Positions 34,850-47,454 of a stretch of 64,000 bases of DNA are shown in pieces; within the stretch, counting starts at the first letter, position 1; each line of letters opens with the position of its first letter. The DNA lies in the NCBI RefSeq assembly GCF_029784155.1, contig NC_073692.1, positions 66,411,888 to 66,475,887 on the forward strand, read 5' to 3'. The notes under the pieces are model-generated. The model ran no database searches. It saw nothing but the letters and a program-made list of their open reading frames with translations, and was not told the origin of the DNA. This DNA is from Uranotaenia lowii (taxonomy: Eukaryota; Arthropoda; Insecta; Diptera; Culicidae). The translations under genes and the position numbers were made by a program.

Positions 34850-36110
34850 TCAGCTCAATCAGATTTGATTTGGGGGTACCTCATGCCCTTTGGCTGGCGA
34901 ATGGTAGACAATGTGCAACTCGAGATCCCATAAACCCAACTTTCGGATAGTGGTCATATCACCTCTTGTCTTGTCGGTGGTGGCCGATCAACCCACGAAT
35001 GTGTCGATTGAGAATCAAGAGTCTATCCTTCAACATCAACATGCACAGCTCTCACCTCGGAAGTATTGGTGACGACAGAGACGAATTCTACTCGCAGCTG
35101 GAGCGTGAATACAATCGCTGCCTAAAACACGATATCAAGATCGTCATCGGGGATTTTGACGCTCAGGGCGACCAAACCGATAAATTGTAAGGTTCAGCAC
35201 GCACCAGTTGCCCAACGAAAACGGCATCAGTACTTTTTTCCAGCACCGCCTCTCGCACAAGTACGCCTGAAGATCACCGTACCAAACGCAATCACAGATC
35301 GACCCCGTTTAGATAGACAGCTGGCTCTTCTCGGACATCATCGACATCATCAAAGGTCAGACCACTATCTGGTGATGGTGAAGATACGCCCAAAACTCTT
35401 CATAGTGGACATCATGCGGAACCGACGCTCGCCTCGGTAAAATATCGCAAGACTGAAACAACCTGAGGTCGCAGCAGACTACGCGCAATCGCTCAAGGCA
35501 GCGTTGCAGGCAGAGGGCGAGCTTAACGAAGCCCTTCTCGAGGACTGCAGGGATACCATCAAAACATCCGTTAACAGCATTCTGGGAACCTCATCGTGCA
35601 TGTGAGAAGAGCTCGACGGAACGACTTGTTCGACAAGGAGTGTAGGAACGAAAAGAACACCCTTCGAGCGTCAGTAGTGCAAAGAAGCACCCGTCGATAC
35701 GTGTAAAATCACCAAAACAGAACAGCTAAGAAGAGCAAGGGGTAATATGCTCCATTTGCAAGAAAGGCGACACACTGTGACTGTGCCTGTGAGAACTATC
35801 GAGCGACCACTGTCCTAAATGCCACCTACAAAGTGCTGTCCCGAATCCTACTCCGCCGCCTAACCCCACAAGCATACAGATTCGTGGGAAGTCATCAGGC
35901 TGGCTACATGAAGGGACGGTCAACGACGGACTTCATATCAAGCAAATCCTCTAAAAATGCCATGAACTACGCACCGTCTATTCCATCGACTTCAAAGCCG
36001 CATAAGGCACGATCGACCGGGACGAGCTATGGAAAATCATAGCCGATAATGGCTTTTCCGGAAAGCTGCTCAGACCGATATGTAGGATAACGATGGATGG
36101 GACGCAGTTT
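34850..36110 (+). pseudogene. Degenerate non-LTR retrotransposon (APE-type), 5' endonuclease and partial RT
   Basis: A decayed ORF2-like sequence. The endonuclease part around 34,890-35,190 reads INMHSSHLG, EFYSQLEREYNRCLKHDIK and IVIGDFDAQ, the acidic GDF motif of AP-type endonucleases. A weaker continuation at 35,330-35,560 (SDHYLVMVKIRPKL) holds the terminal SDH motif. The reverse transcriptase start is at about 35,780-36,110: NYRATTVLN-like, YKVLSRILLRRLTP, HQAGYMKGRSTTDFI, then a stop inside the FIDFKAA-type region and DRDELWKIIADNGFSGKLL. The catalytic (F/Y)xDD part and 3' end are missing. Stops, frameshifts and an internal deletion between the endonuclease and RT show it is dead. It belongs to the APE-carrying non-LTR group (jockey/RTE/CR1-like); I cannot fix the clade. 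Confidence 0.85.
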
Positions 36111-36919
36111 TCAACAGAATTACCAGATTTTCAACAGAAACTTTCATTATTTTGGAAGTGTGGAGAAGCTTATTCCGCATCGTAGAGAAATCACCCAGCG
36201 CAGCGAGTGCTGTCAACCGAACACCTCCACTGTTGCCTACCGAATGAGCCCGAATGTGAGCGCGCCATAACGCCGGGAACTTTGTCGACCTTAGTCGACT
36301 CGCCGTTGCTGACAGTGTTCCCTGAGGTTCAGTTGTGTCAGTTGCGACTGCGTCCGACCCAACAAAGCTATTGGTCGCTCGTGCTATAGTGTGCTATAGT
36401 TGTATAGATACAACTCGAACGATTTTACCCAGTCCCAGAAAGTTGGTTTTTGGCCAAATTTTATTTCGAGATAACACTACATCTCTACGTTTCATGCATT
36501 TCTAAGTCATTTGGCGGATTTTACGGATTTCCGTTGGTCTCCCATTTGGTGATTTTTTAAAGTTTTGGTAAAAAAAACCGGAAAATTGAGCTCTTTTAGG
36601 CACCCTTAAATCTAATCCTATTGAGCTTAAAATTTGCATAGGTCAGTTTTTTGGAACAATCAACTAAATATATATGGTCGGTTTTCAAAATTCGATATAT
36701 CTCATTTGGCTGCCATCCTAATGTATATGGTTAACTTCATTTTCTTTCTGTTTGGAACACTGACATAACATAGAGATTTTTCAAAGCACTGAAAATCTTT
36801 CTCACTTGAATAATTGATCAGTTTATTTTAATTGAATTTTTTACCTACAAAACAAGTGTTAGTCCAGTGAGATGAATTAATTTTTATAGGGTCTGAAAGT
36901 GAAAACCGAAATTGATAAA
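36111..36919. other. GC-richer segment then AT-rich spacer
   Basis: 36,180-36,400 is richer in G+C than the surroundings and contains a tandem GTGCTATAGT pair at about 36,379-36,398. It could be a fragment of another retroelement but I see no domain. The rest is AT-rich without features. Confidence 0.4.
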
Positions 36920-37120
36920 TTTTTGTGGAGATATCAATACAACTGTGTTAGTTGTAATTTCATGGAATAGATAAGATAAAATTTGATGTTGAAAAACATA
37001 CAAAAAATCATTCGAGAGACGAGGCTAGTTTTATTCGCGTTTTTTTTTTACATAAATTTTGATCCTATCTATTCCCTGAAATTTCAACTAACACAGTTAG
37101 GTTCATATCACCACAAAAAA
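36920..37120. repeat. ~200-bp foldback hairpin
   Basis: The segment 36920-36984 (TTTTTGTGGAGATATCAA, CAACTGTGTTAGTTG, GGAATAGATA) is the imperfect reverse complement of 37054-37120, with a spacer of about 70 bp. Typical of a small MITE or hairpin relic. Confidence 0.8.
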
Positions 37121-37369
37121 GTTTCGCAGATTGCAAGTTTGAGTCAAGAGTCATCTCTGAGTCACATTTAAAAAACTGAAATTGACAAACTTTGAATATT
37201 TAACATATTTGACAATGTTTATGTAATATTTGACAAAACTAAATATTTGTTTGCCATAACGATTTCGTATTTCTTGTGTAATAAATATAGAATGCTACCT
37301 TAAAAAAAGGTTAAACCAAATTAATCGGGTCACTTTTTTTTCATTTAAAAAAGTAAAGGAGATTTTTTT
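37121..37369. other. AT-rich spacer
   Basis: Nothing recognisable. Confidence 0.4.
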
Positions 37370-38313
37370 TTATTATCTGACGGGTTTGCGCCAGGGGTCT
37401 TCAGATTTGCCAAAAAATTGAAAATTTGGTTCATTTTTTCGACTTAAAAACACTTTTTTTCGTATTTATAAAATTTGTATTTTTCGATTTATTCAGAAAA
37501 AATTTCTGACTTTTACGTGTCACTGAAAACGGCAACGTTTAAAATAAATCACCTGTAATTAAAAAAACTTGTAATTTTAAATTGTTTTCCTTGAAAGTTA
37601 ACGAAGATTCATTTATTATTACAGCAAAAGTTCTGTAAAAAAGTTGTACACTCAAAATTAAATGTCACGTAATCATGTTTTCGACCATGTACCTAAATGT
37701 CCTGCTCCTTTTTGTTACAGGACATTTGCGTTAATTTACAGGAAATAATTTTTGCTGTGTAGGCTCGGTTAGATTTTTTTTGTAAATAAAAAATAACCAT
37801 ATTTCAAAGCCACATAACTCTGTTATTTTTCAACGGAAGTTAAAAAAGAAGCACATCAAAATGCATTGAAATTTTTTCAGCTTTCCAAATAAAATAATTT
37901 TAAAAAATTAATTAATGACCTTCAACATGAATTATTGTAAATAAGCTTCAAATGGCGTCTAAAAGTACCGTTTGCATCACCGAATATTTTGCAAAAAATA
38001 TCATTGTATAGCTCAATTTATGATGCAACTTTCATCTAAAAGCATCCAAGTGGGCGAACAACTCCTTGAAGAGTTATGATAGAAAAAATGACAATAAATC
38101 TTTTTTTTTTGCGTCGAAAACAAACAATTGTCGAACAACTGCACTCACATATGGAGATAGCCAAGGCTTACTAAAAAACTAAAAAACTAAAAGAAATAGA
38201 ATGTAAGAAATCTGAAAAAATACATGAATTTTTAAGGTCGTATAAATAAACTGAATTTTCAATTTTGGAGAAGTTCTGAAGACCCCAGGCGCAAATTGTC
38301 AGATTATCAATAA
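37370..38313. mobile_element. MITE-like element, ~0.94 kb, imperfect TIRs
   Basis: ATTATCTGAC...TTTGCGCCAGGGGTCTTCAG at 37370-37405 faces CTGAAGACCCCAGGCGCAAA...GTCAGATTAT at 38275-38308. The TIR is about 35 bp with a few mismatches. The interior is AT-rich and non-coding. Confidence 0.7.
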
Positions 38314-41059
38314 TAAATAATAAATAAAACTACCCTAAAGTTTCAAATTTTCTGATACTGCTTTAAGTGGTAAACTTTCTGATACCAAACAATAATTTTT
38401 TTTTAAAGTTCCGATACAATGATTTTAAGAGTATTTTCACAGAAATGATAATGATTTTTCAGTATAAAATATTCGATTCTCCCATATAAATCTCGAAGTT
38501 CAAATTTACTCATGTGAATGTTACATAAATATTCTGCAAAAATTCATGGATGAGATTTGAACCAAAACGAAGCTTTCTAGACCCCAGAGTTTTGGAAATT
38601 CAAAAATGACCTCTAATCGACTCAGTCTTATGGGCATATCTCTCTTCTATCCTCTGGTTAAAAAAATATCGGTTGGAATTTTATCCGATCAACCCGTCAA
38701 TTGATTAGAAATCTGACCAGAAAACGAACCAAATCCGGATTAATTCAGTGCCCTGGTGACACAACTTTCTTGGTGATTAAAAGTTTTTGCGAGTGAGCTA
38801 TACGGGTTGTTTGACAGTTTTCTACCAGAGTCAAACAGTTTTCAGGCCAAACTTGGTCGGATTTTGCGGCAAATTTAATGCCGATCGCAATCATAATATT
38901 TAAACAAAAAATTTGTCTACACTTTTCAATCACTCACTACTCAAAATCAAGAACCCAACCCGGAGTATCTGGAGTCGTCTTGTTCGAATTTTTCAGATTT
39001 TTTTTGGGTATGAACTGTTGAAATTTCCACTTTCTACACGGTTCCGGCCACTTGGCTTCTGGTTCGATTTTTGATTCGCTCACATATCCATCCGAAGCTT
39101 TCCCTCTTACTTTTTGATTATTCGGATGAGAATCTTCATGTGATGCTGAAAAAGATCCAGTAGAAAATAAAAACACAAACGATCCCCGAAAAAAACATTT
39201 AATTAATAGCTGGCGTATGTATTTGATAGTGGTACCCTTTGCCTTTCCCAAACTACAATTAAAAAATCAAATTAAAATGGATTTTTTTTTTTCATTGTTT
39301 GCATTATGCGATTGCTTTCCACCATCAAATTTTCGCAGTGACAACTGAAAAAAAACAAAATTGCTTTAATAAATCTAGATCGAATAGTCTGCCTGAAATC
39401 GGTCTGAATTGGTCACGTTCAACCAGTAAAACCAGACAACGATTTTCGTTTTTGATATTTTGACACTTGTTTTTAAGCAGCGAGGAATTCGCTCAGAAAA
39501 TCGGACAAAACTCGAACAAAAGTCGGACTTTTACTGGTAAGCTTTCTTTGAACAGTATTCGGTCCGTTTGTGAGACTTTCACGGATCTGGGTCGTATCTT
39601 ATGATGGTTTTGAAAGGAAAATTTGAAACTAAGTCTTAATTAAGAAAACTTAATTTGAAGAGCAAACGGCATATATGAAGTTGTATTATTGAAAAAAGTT
39701 TAGGAATAAAAAAATTAACACAAAAAAATCTAAAAAAGTTTTTATAAAACTATTATTCTAAAACTTCATGTTTTTATGTCTCCAGAACTTCTTTCTATTT
39801 CAGTAATGAGTCTTATTTAATTTAAATGTGATTTTACTTTTAGAATATGTATGCATTTGGATTCTCTTTCAACTCCAGGATGCCTCCAAAAGCCATACCT
39901 AATTATTATTAGGTATGGCTTTTTTCATCATTCCAAAGAAAGCGCGAAACCTAAAAAAATCTCTTTCTGATTAATAGCCAGGATTATTTTTCATAGACTT
40001 TCATCGATTCAAAAAGTGGCCATAATCGTTCATTCATGAAAATTTTACTGCTAAAAGCACAGTCAATTATAGCCGTGTGAATCCGGGCTTCAAGCCTTCC
40101 CGAGAGGGGATTCAATATCATTGAGATCAAATTAAGCTTTTTACGGCCAACCGGCTGGCTTGGTTGAAAAAAAAAAAAATCAGTTCGGATGAAATCTGCG
40201 CGCTGCTGTGAAGACGATCCATTTTTCGGGCGTTGGACTGCTGCTGATGGTCGACACTTGATTGTTTGCACGACTGGATTAACCTAAAACGCATATATTT
40301 GCCTATAATTCCGTTTGAGGTCGAATCAGCAGGGGTCTTCGGTCATTTGGCTCAGTGAGTCGAAGTTTCTTATCAGTTCTTTGAATATCAAACAGGTAGG
40401 ACCAGAGAGAGAGAGAAGTCTCATTCACCTAAATTACTCCCGCCAAATGACTCCTCGCCATTCGGGTTTCATTTTTATCATTCCTTAAGAATCGCTATCA
40501 CTAAACTAGAGACGCACTGTTCGATTTTTTACAGGTTATGGTATCAAACAGACCCCATCATAAGTGGCTCGTTGTAGGAAGGTGAACCTAAAGTGAGGAA
40601 CTTTAAACTCCTCTGCTGGAGATATCATCATCTCTTACGGGCCGGTGAAGAAGCCGAATCAGCAGCGTTTGATGAATATTAATAACACACCTCGGGGGGA
40701 TGAAGAGCTCTGCTGTTCGATGTCTACTAGACGATCGAAGGAGAAGTTTCGAGCGAAGAAATTAATTTTCGCCTATTTCCAGCTCGTAAAATTTCCAATA
40801 AAAGGACCCATCCTCACAGTGATTTGGTTATGTGTTTTAGTTTTTGTTGTGTGCGTTCCTCGTCATTTTGGTTTCAGAAGATAAGATCACGCATTTAACT
40901 AATCGCACCTTTGTAGGCAAATGAGAGGCCGGATTGCCAACTTTGTTTTCTTTTCGTTTCAAAAAACATCATCCTGATTCTATTGTAAAATATTCCCTTA
41001 GAATCTTCAAAAATTAATAATATATTTTTTTCTTTGTTCCTTTAAATCTGAATCCTGAA
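38314..41059. other. Anonymous sequence with a perfect small hairpin
   Basis: No supported gene. Frames at 38937-39251, 39984-40271 (minus) and 40645-40884 (plus) have no recognisable domain. A short GA microsatellite is at about 40,407-40,417. The hairpin at 39888-39923 is listed separately. Confidence 0.4.
39888..39923. repeat. Perfect 16-bp stem, 4-base loop
   Basis: AAAAGCCATACCTAAT, loop TATT, then the exact reverse complement ATTAGGTATGGCTTTT. Followed by TT. The shape is terminator-like, but in a eukaryotic context it is more likely the remnant of a palindromic element; too short for a typical microRNA precursor. Confidence 0.9.
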
Positions 41060-44000
41060 ATCGCCATGTTCGTCATGTTTGTCATGTTTGTCATGTTTGT
41101 CATTTTTGTCATTTTTGTCCTTTTTGTCATTTTTGTCATTTTTGTCATTTTTGTCATTTTTGTCATTTTTGTCATTTTTGTCATTTTTGTCATTTTTGTC
41201 ATTTTTGTCATTTTTGTCATTTTTGTCATTTTTGTCATTTTTGTCATTTTTGTCATTTTTGTCATTTTTGTCATTTTTGTCATTTTTGTCATTTTTGTCA
41301 TTTTTGTCATTTTTGTCATTTTTGTCATTTTTGTCATTTTTGTCATTTTTGTCATTTTGTCATTTTTGTCATTTTTGTCATTTTTGTCATTTTTGTCATT
41401 TTTGTCATTTTTGTCATTTTTGTCATTTTTGTCATTTTTGTCATTTTTGTCATTTTTGTCATTTTTGTCATTTTTGTCATTTTTGTCATTTTTGTCATTT
41501 TTGTCATTTTTGTCATTTTTGTCATTTTTGTCATTTTTGTCATTTTTGTCATTTTTGTCATTTTTGTCATTTTTGTCATTTTTGTCATTTTTGTCATTTT
41601 TGTCATTTTTGTCATTTTTGTCATTTTTGTCATTTTTGTCATTTTTGTCATTTTTGTCATTTTTGTCATTTTTGTCATTTTTGTCATTTTTGTCATTTTT
41701 GTCATTTTTGTCATTTTTGTCATTTTTGTCATTTTTGTCATTTTTGTCATTTTTGTCATTTTTGTCATTTTTGTCATTTTTGTCATTTTTGTCATTTTTG
41801 TCATTTTTGTCATTTTTGTCATTTTTGTCATTTTTGTCATTTTTGTCATTTTTGTCATTTTTGTCATTTTTGTCATTTTTGTCATTTTTGTCATTTTTGT
41901 CATTTTTGTCATTTTTGTCATTTTTGTCATTTTTGTCATTTTTGTCATTTTTGTCATTTTTGTCATTTTTGTCATTTTTGTCATTTTTGTCATTTTTGTC
42001 ATTTTTGTCATTTTTGTCATTTTTGTCATTTTTGTCATTTTTGTCATTTTTGTCATTTTTGTCATTTTTGTCATTTTTGTCATTTTTGTCATTTTTGTCA
42101 TTTTTGTCATTTTTGTCATTTTTGTCATTTTTGTCATTTTTGTCATTTTTGTCATTTTTGTCATTTTTGTCATTTTTGTCATTTTTGTCATTTTTGTCAT
42201 TTTTGTCATTTTTGTCATTTTTGTCATTTTTGTCATTTTTGTCATTTTTGTCATTTTTGTCATTTTTGTCATTTTTGTCATTTTTGTCATTTTTGTCATT
42301 TTTGTCATTTTTGTCATTTTTGTCATTTTTGTCATTTTTGTCATTTTTGTCATTTTTGTCATTTTTGTCATTTTTGTCATTTTTGTCATTTTTGTCATTT
42401 TTGTCATTTTTGTCATTTTTGTCATTTTTGTCATTTTTGTCATTTTTGTCATTTTTGTCATTTTTGTCATTTTTGTCATTTTTGTCATTTTTGTCATTTT
42501 TGTCATTTTTGTCATTTTTGTCATTTTTGTCATTTTTGTCATTTTTGTCATTTTTGTCATTTTTGTCATTTTTGTCATTTTTGTCATTTTTGTCATTTTT
42601 GTCATTTTTGTCATTTTTGTCATTTTTGTCATTTTTGTCATTTTTGTCATTTTTGTCATTTTTGTCATTTTTGTCATTTTTGTCATTTTTGTCATTTTTG
42701 TCATTTTTGTCATTTTTGTCATTTTTGTCATTTTTGTCATTTTTGTCATTTTTGTCATTTTTGTCATTTTTGTCATTTTTGTTATTTTTTCATTTTTGTC
42801 ATTTTTTTTCATTTTTGTCGTTTGTGTCATTTTTGTCATTTTTGTCATTTTTGTCATTTTTGTCATTTTTGTCATTTTTGTCATTTTTGTCATTTTGTCA
42901 TTTTTGTCATTTTTGTCATTTTTGTCATTTTTGTCATTTTTGTCATTTTTGTCATTTTTGTCATTTTTGTCATTTTTGTCATTTTTGTCATTTTTGTCAT
43001 TTTTGTCATTTTTGTCATTTTTGTCATTTTTGTCATTTTTGTCATTTTTGTCATTTTTGTAATTTTTGTCATTTTTGTCATTTTTGTCATTTTTGTCATT
43101 TTTGTCATTTTTGTCATTTTTGTCATTTTTGTCATTTTTGTCATTTTTGTCATTTTTGTCATTTTTGTCATTTTTGTCATTTTTGTCATTTTTGTCATTT
43201 TTGTCATTTTTGTCATTTTTGTCATTTTTGTCATTTTTGTCATTTTTGTCATTTTTGTCATTTTTGTCATTTTTGTCATTTTTGTCATTTTTGTCATTTT
43301 TGTCATTTTTGTCATTTTTGTCATTTTTGTCATTTTTGTCATTTTTGTCATTTTTGTCATTTTTGTCATTTTTGTCATTTTTGTCATTTTTGTCATTTTT
43401 GTCATTTTTGTCATTTTTGTCATTTTTGTCATTTTTGTCATTTTTGTCATTTTTGTCATTTTTGTCATTTTTGTCATTTTTGTCATTTTTGTCATTTTTG
43501 TCATTTTTGTCATTTTTGTCATTTTTGTCATTTTTGTCATTTTTGTCATTTTTGTCATTTTGTCATTTTTGTCATTTTTGTCATTTTTGTCATTTTTGTC
43601 ATTTTTGTCATTTTTGTCATTTTTGTCATTTTTGTCATTTTTGTCATTTTTTGTCATTTTTGTCATTTTTGTCATTTTTGTCATTTTTGTCATTTTTGTC
43701 ATTTTTGTCATTTTTGTCATTTTTGTCATTTTTGTCATTTTTGTCATTTTTGTCATTTTTGTCATTTTTGTCATTTTTGTCATTTTTGTCATTTTTGTCA
43801 TTTTTGTCATTTTTGTCATTTTTGTCATTTTTGTCATTTTTGTCATTTTTGTCATTTTTGTCATTTTTGTCATTTTTGTCATTTTTGTCATTTTTGTCAT
43901 TTTTGTCATTTTTGTCATTTTTGTCATTTTTGTCATTTTTGTCATTTTTGTCATTTTTGTCATTTTTGTCATTTTTGTCATTTTTGTCATTTTTGTCATT

Positions 44001-44383
44001 TTTGTCATTTTTGTCATTTTTGTCATTTTTGTCATTTTTGTCATTTTTGTCATTTTTGTCATTTTTGTCATTTTTGTCATTTTTGTCATTTTTGTCATTT
44101 TTGTCATTTTTGTCATTTTTGTCATTTTTGTCATTTTTGTCATTTTTGTCATTTTTGTCATTTTTGTCATTTTTGTCATTTTTGTCATTTTTGTCATTTT
44201 TGTCATTTTTGTCATTTTTGTCATTTTTGTCATTTTTGTCATTTTTGTCATTTTTGTCATTTTTGTCATTTTTGTCATTTTTGTCATTTTTGTCATTTTG
44301 TCATTTTTGTCATTTTTGTCATTTTTGTCATTTTTGTCATTTTTGTCATTTTTGTCATTTTTGTCATTTTTGTCATTTTTGTC

Positions 44384-45235
44384 ATTATTGTCATTTTTAT
44401 CGTTTTTGTAATTTTTGTCATTTTTGTAATTTTTGTCATTTTTGTCATTTTTGTCATTTTTGTCATTTTTGTCATTTTTGTCATTTTTGTCATTTTTGTC
44501 ATTTTTGTCATTTTTGTCATTTTTGTCATTTTTGTCATTTTTGTCATTTTTGTCATTTTTGTCATTTTTGTCATTTTTGTCATTTTTGTCATTTTTGTCA
44601 TTTTTGTCATTTTTGTCATTTTTGTCATTTTTGTCATTTTTGTCATTTTTGTCATTTTTGTCATTTTTGTCATTTTTGTCATTTTTGTCATTTTTGTCAT
44701 TTTTGTCATTTTTGTCATTTTTGTCATTTTTGTCATTTTTGTCATTTTTGTCATTTTTGTCATTTTTGTCATTTTTGTCATTTTTGTCATTTTTGTCATT
44801 TTTGTCATTTTTGTCATTTTTGTCATTTTTGTCATTTTTGTCATTTTTGTCATTTTTGTCATTTTTGTCATTTTTGTCATTTTTGTCATTTTTGTCATTT
44901 TTGTCATTTTTGTCATTTTTGTCATTTTTGTCATTTTTGTCATTTTTGTCATTTTTGTCATTTTTGTCATTTTTGTCATTTTTGTCATTTTTGTCATTTT
45001 TGTCATTTTTGTCATTTTTGTCATTTTTGTCATTTTTGTCATTTTTGTCATTTTTGTCATTTTTGTCATTTTTGTCATTTTTGTCATTTTTGTCATTTTT
45101 GTCATTTTTGTCATTTTTGTCATTTTTGTCATTTTTGTCATTTTTGTCATTTTTGTCATTTTTGTCATTTTTGTCATTATTGTCATTTTTATCGTTTTTG
45201 TAATTTTTGTCATTTTTGTCATTTTTGTAATTTTT
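44384..45235. repeat. Higher-order duplication inside the 9-bp satellite
   Basis: A variant string, ATTATTGTCATTTTTATCGT followed by TTTTGTAATT, occurs at 44384 and again at 45176, exactly 792 bp (88 units) apart, implying segmental duplication by unequal exchange or replication slippage. Confidence 0.85.
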
Positions 45236-47454
45236 GTCATTTTTGTCATTTTTGTCATTTTTGTCATTTTTGTCATTTTTGTCATTTTTGTCATTTTTGC
45301 CATTTTTGTCATTTTTGTCATTTTTGTTAATTTTGTCATTTTTGTCATTTTTGTCATTTTTGTCATTTTTGTCATTTTTGTTCATTTTTGTCATTTTTGT
45401 CATTTTTGTCATTTTTGTCATTTTTGTCATTTTTGTCATTTTTGTCATTTTTGTCATTTCTTTTGCCATTTTTGCCATTTTTGTCATTTTTGTCATTTTT
45501 GTCATTTTTGTCATTTTTGTCATTTTTGTCATTTTTGTCATTTTTGTCATTTTTGTCATTTTGTCATTTTGTCATTTTTGTCAATTTTGTCATTTTTGTC
45601 ATTTTTGTCATTTTGTCATTTTTGTCATTTTTGTCATTTTTGTCATTTTTGTCATTTTTGTAATATTTGTCATTTTTGTCATTTTTGTCATTTTGTCATT
45701 TTTATCATTTTTGTCATTTTTGTCATTTTGTCATTTTGTCATTTTTGTCATTTTTGGCATTTTTGTCATTTTGTCATTTTTGTCATTTTTGTCATTTTTG
45801 TCATTTTTGTCATTTTTGTAATTTTTGTCATTTTTGTCATTTTTGTCATTTTTGTCATTTTTGTCATTTTTGTTATTTTTGTCATTTTTGTCATTTTTGT
45901 CATTTTTGTCATTTTTGTCATTTTTGTCATTTTTGTCATTTTTGTCATTTTTGTCATTTTTGTCATTTTTGTCATTTTTGTCATTTTTGTCATTTTTGTC
46001 ATTTTTGTCATTTTGTCATTTTTGTCATTTTTGTCATTTTTGTCATTTTTGTCATTTTTGTCATTTTTGTCATTTTTGTCATTTTGTCATTTTTGTCATT
46101 TTTGTCATTTTTGTCATTTTTGTCATTTTTGTCATTTTTGTCATTTTTGTCATTTTTGTCATTTTTGTCATTTTTGTCATTTTTGTCATTTTTGTCATTT
46201 TTGTCATTTTTGTCATTTTTGTCATTTTTGTCATTTTTGTCATTTTTGTCATTTTTGTCATTTTTGTCATTTTGTCATTTTGTCATTTTTGCCATTTTGT
46301 CATTTTTGTCATTTTTGTCATTTTTGTCATTTTTGTCATTTTTGTCATTTTTGTCATTTTTGTCATTTTTGTCATTTTTGTCATTTTTGTCATTTTTGTC
46401 ATTTTTGTCATTTTTGTCATTTTTGTCATTTTTGTCATTTTTGTCATTTTTGTCATTTTTGTCATTTTTGTCATTTTTGTCATTTTTGTCATTTTTGTCA
46501 TTTCTGTCATTTTTGTCATTTTTGTCATTTTTGTCATTTTTGTCATTTTTGTCATTTTTGTCATTTTTGCCATTTTTGTCATTTTTGTCATTTTTGTCAT
46601 TTTTGTCATTTTTGTCATTTTTGTCATTTTTGTCATTTTTGTCATTTTTGTCATTTTTGTCATTTTTGTCATTTTTGTCATTTTGTCATTTTTGTCATTT
46701 TTGTCATTTTTGTCATTTTTGTCATTTTTGTCATTTTTGTCATTTTTGTCATTTTTGTCATTTTTTGTCATTTTTGTCATTTTTGTCATTTTTGTCATTT
46801 TTGTCATTTTTGTCATTTTTGTCATTTTTGTCATTTTTGTCATTTTTGTCATTTTTGTCATTTTTGTCATTTTTGTCATTTTTGTCATTTTTGTCATTTT
46901 TGTCATTTTTGTCATTTTTGCCATTTTTGTCATTTTTGTCATTTTTGTCATTTTTGTCATTTTTGTCATTTTTGTCATTTTTGTCATTTTTGTCATTTTT
47001 GTCATTTTTGTCATTTTTGTCATTTTTGTCATTTTTGTCATTTTTGTCATTTTTGTCATTTTTGTCATTTTTGTCATTTTTGTCATTTTTGTCATTTTTG
47101 TCATTTTTGTCATTTTTGTCATTTTGTCATTTTTTGTCATTTTTGTCATTTTGTCATTTTTGCCATTTTTGTCATTTTTGTCATTTTTGTCATTTTTGTC
47201 ATTTTTGTCATTTTTGTCATTTTTGTCATTTTTGTCATTTTTGTCATTTTTGTCATTTTTGTCATTTTTGTCATTTTTGTCATTTTTGTCATTTTTGTCA
47301 TTTTTGTCATTTTTGTCATTTTTGTCATTTTTGTCATTTTTGTCATTTTTGTCATTTTTGTCATTTTTGTCATTTTTGTCATTTTTGTCATTTTGTCATT
47401 TTTGTCATTTTTGTCATTTTTGTCATTTTTGTCATTTTTGTCATTTTTGTCATT

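Noticed and set aside
40645..40884. 79-codon frame with a hydrophobic C-terminal half
   Set aside because: Hydrophobic stretch fits T-rich sequence; no homologue recognised and no supporting context.
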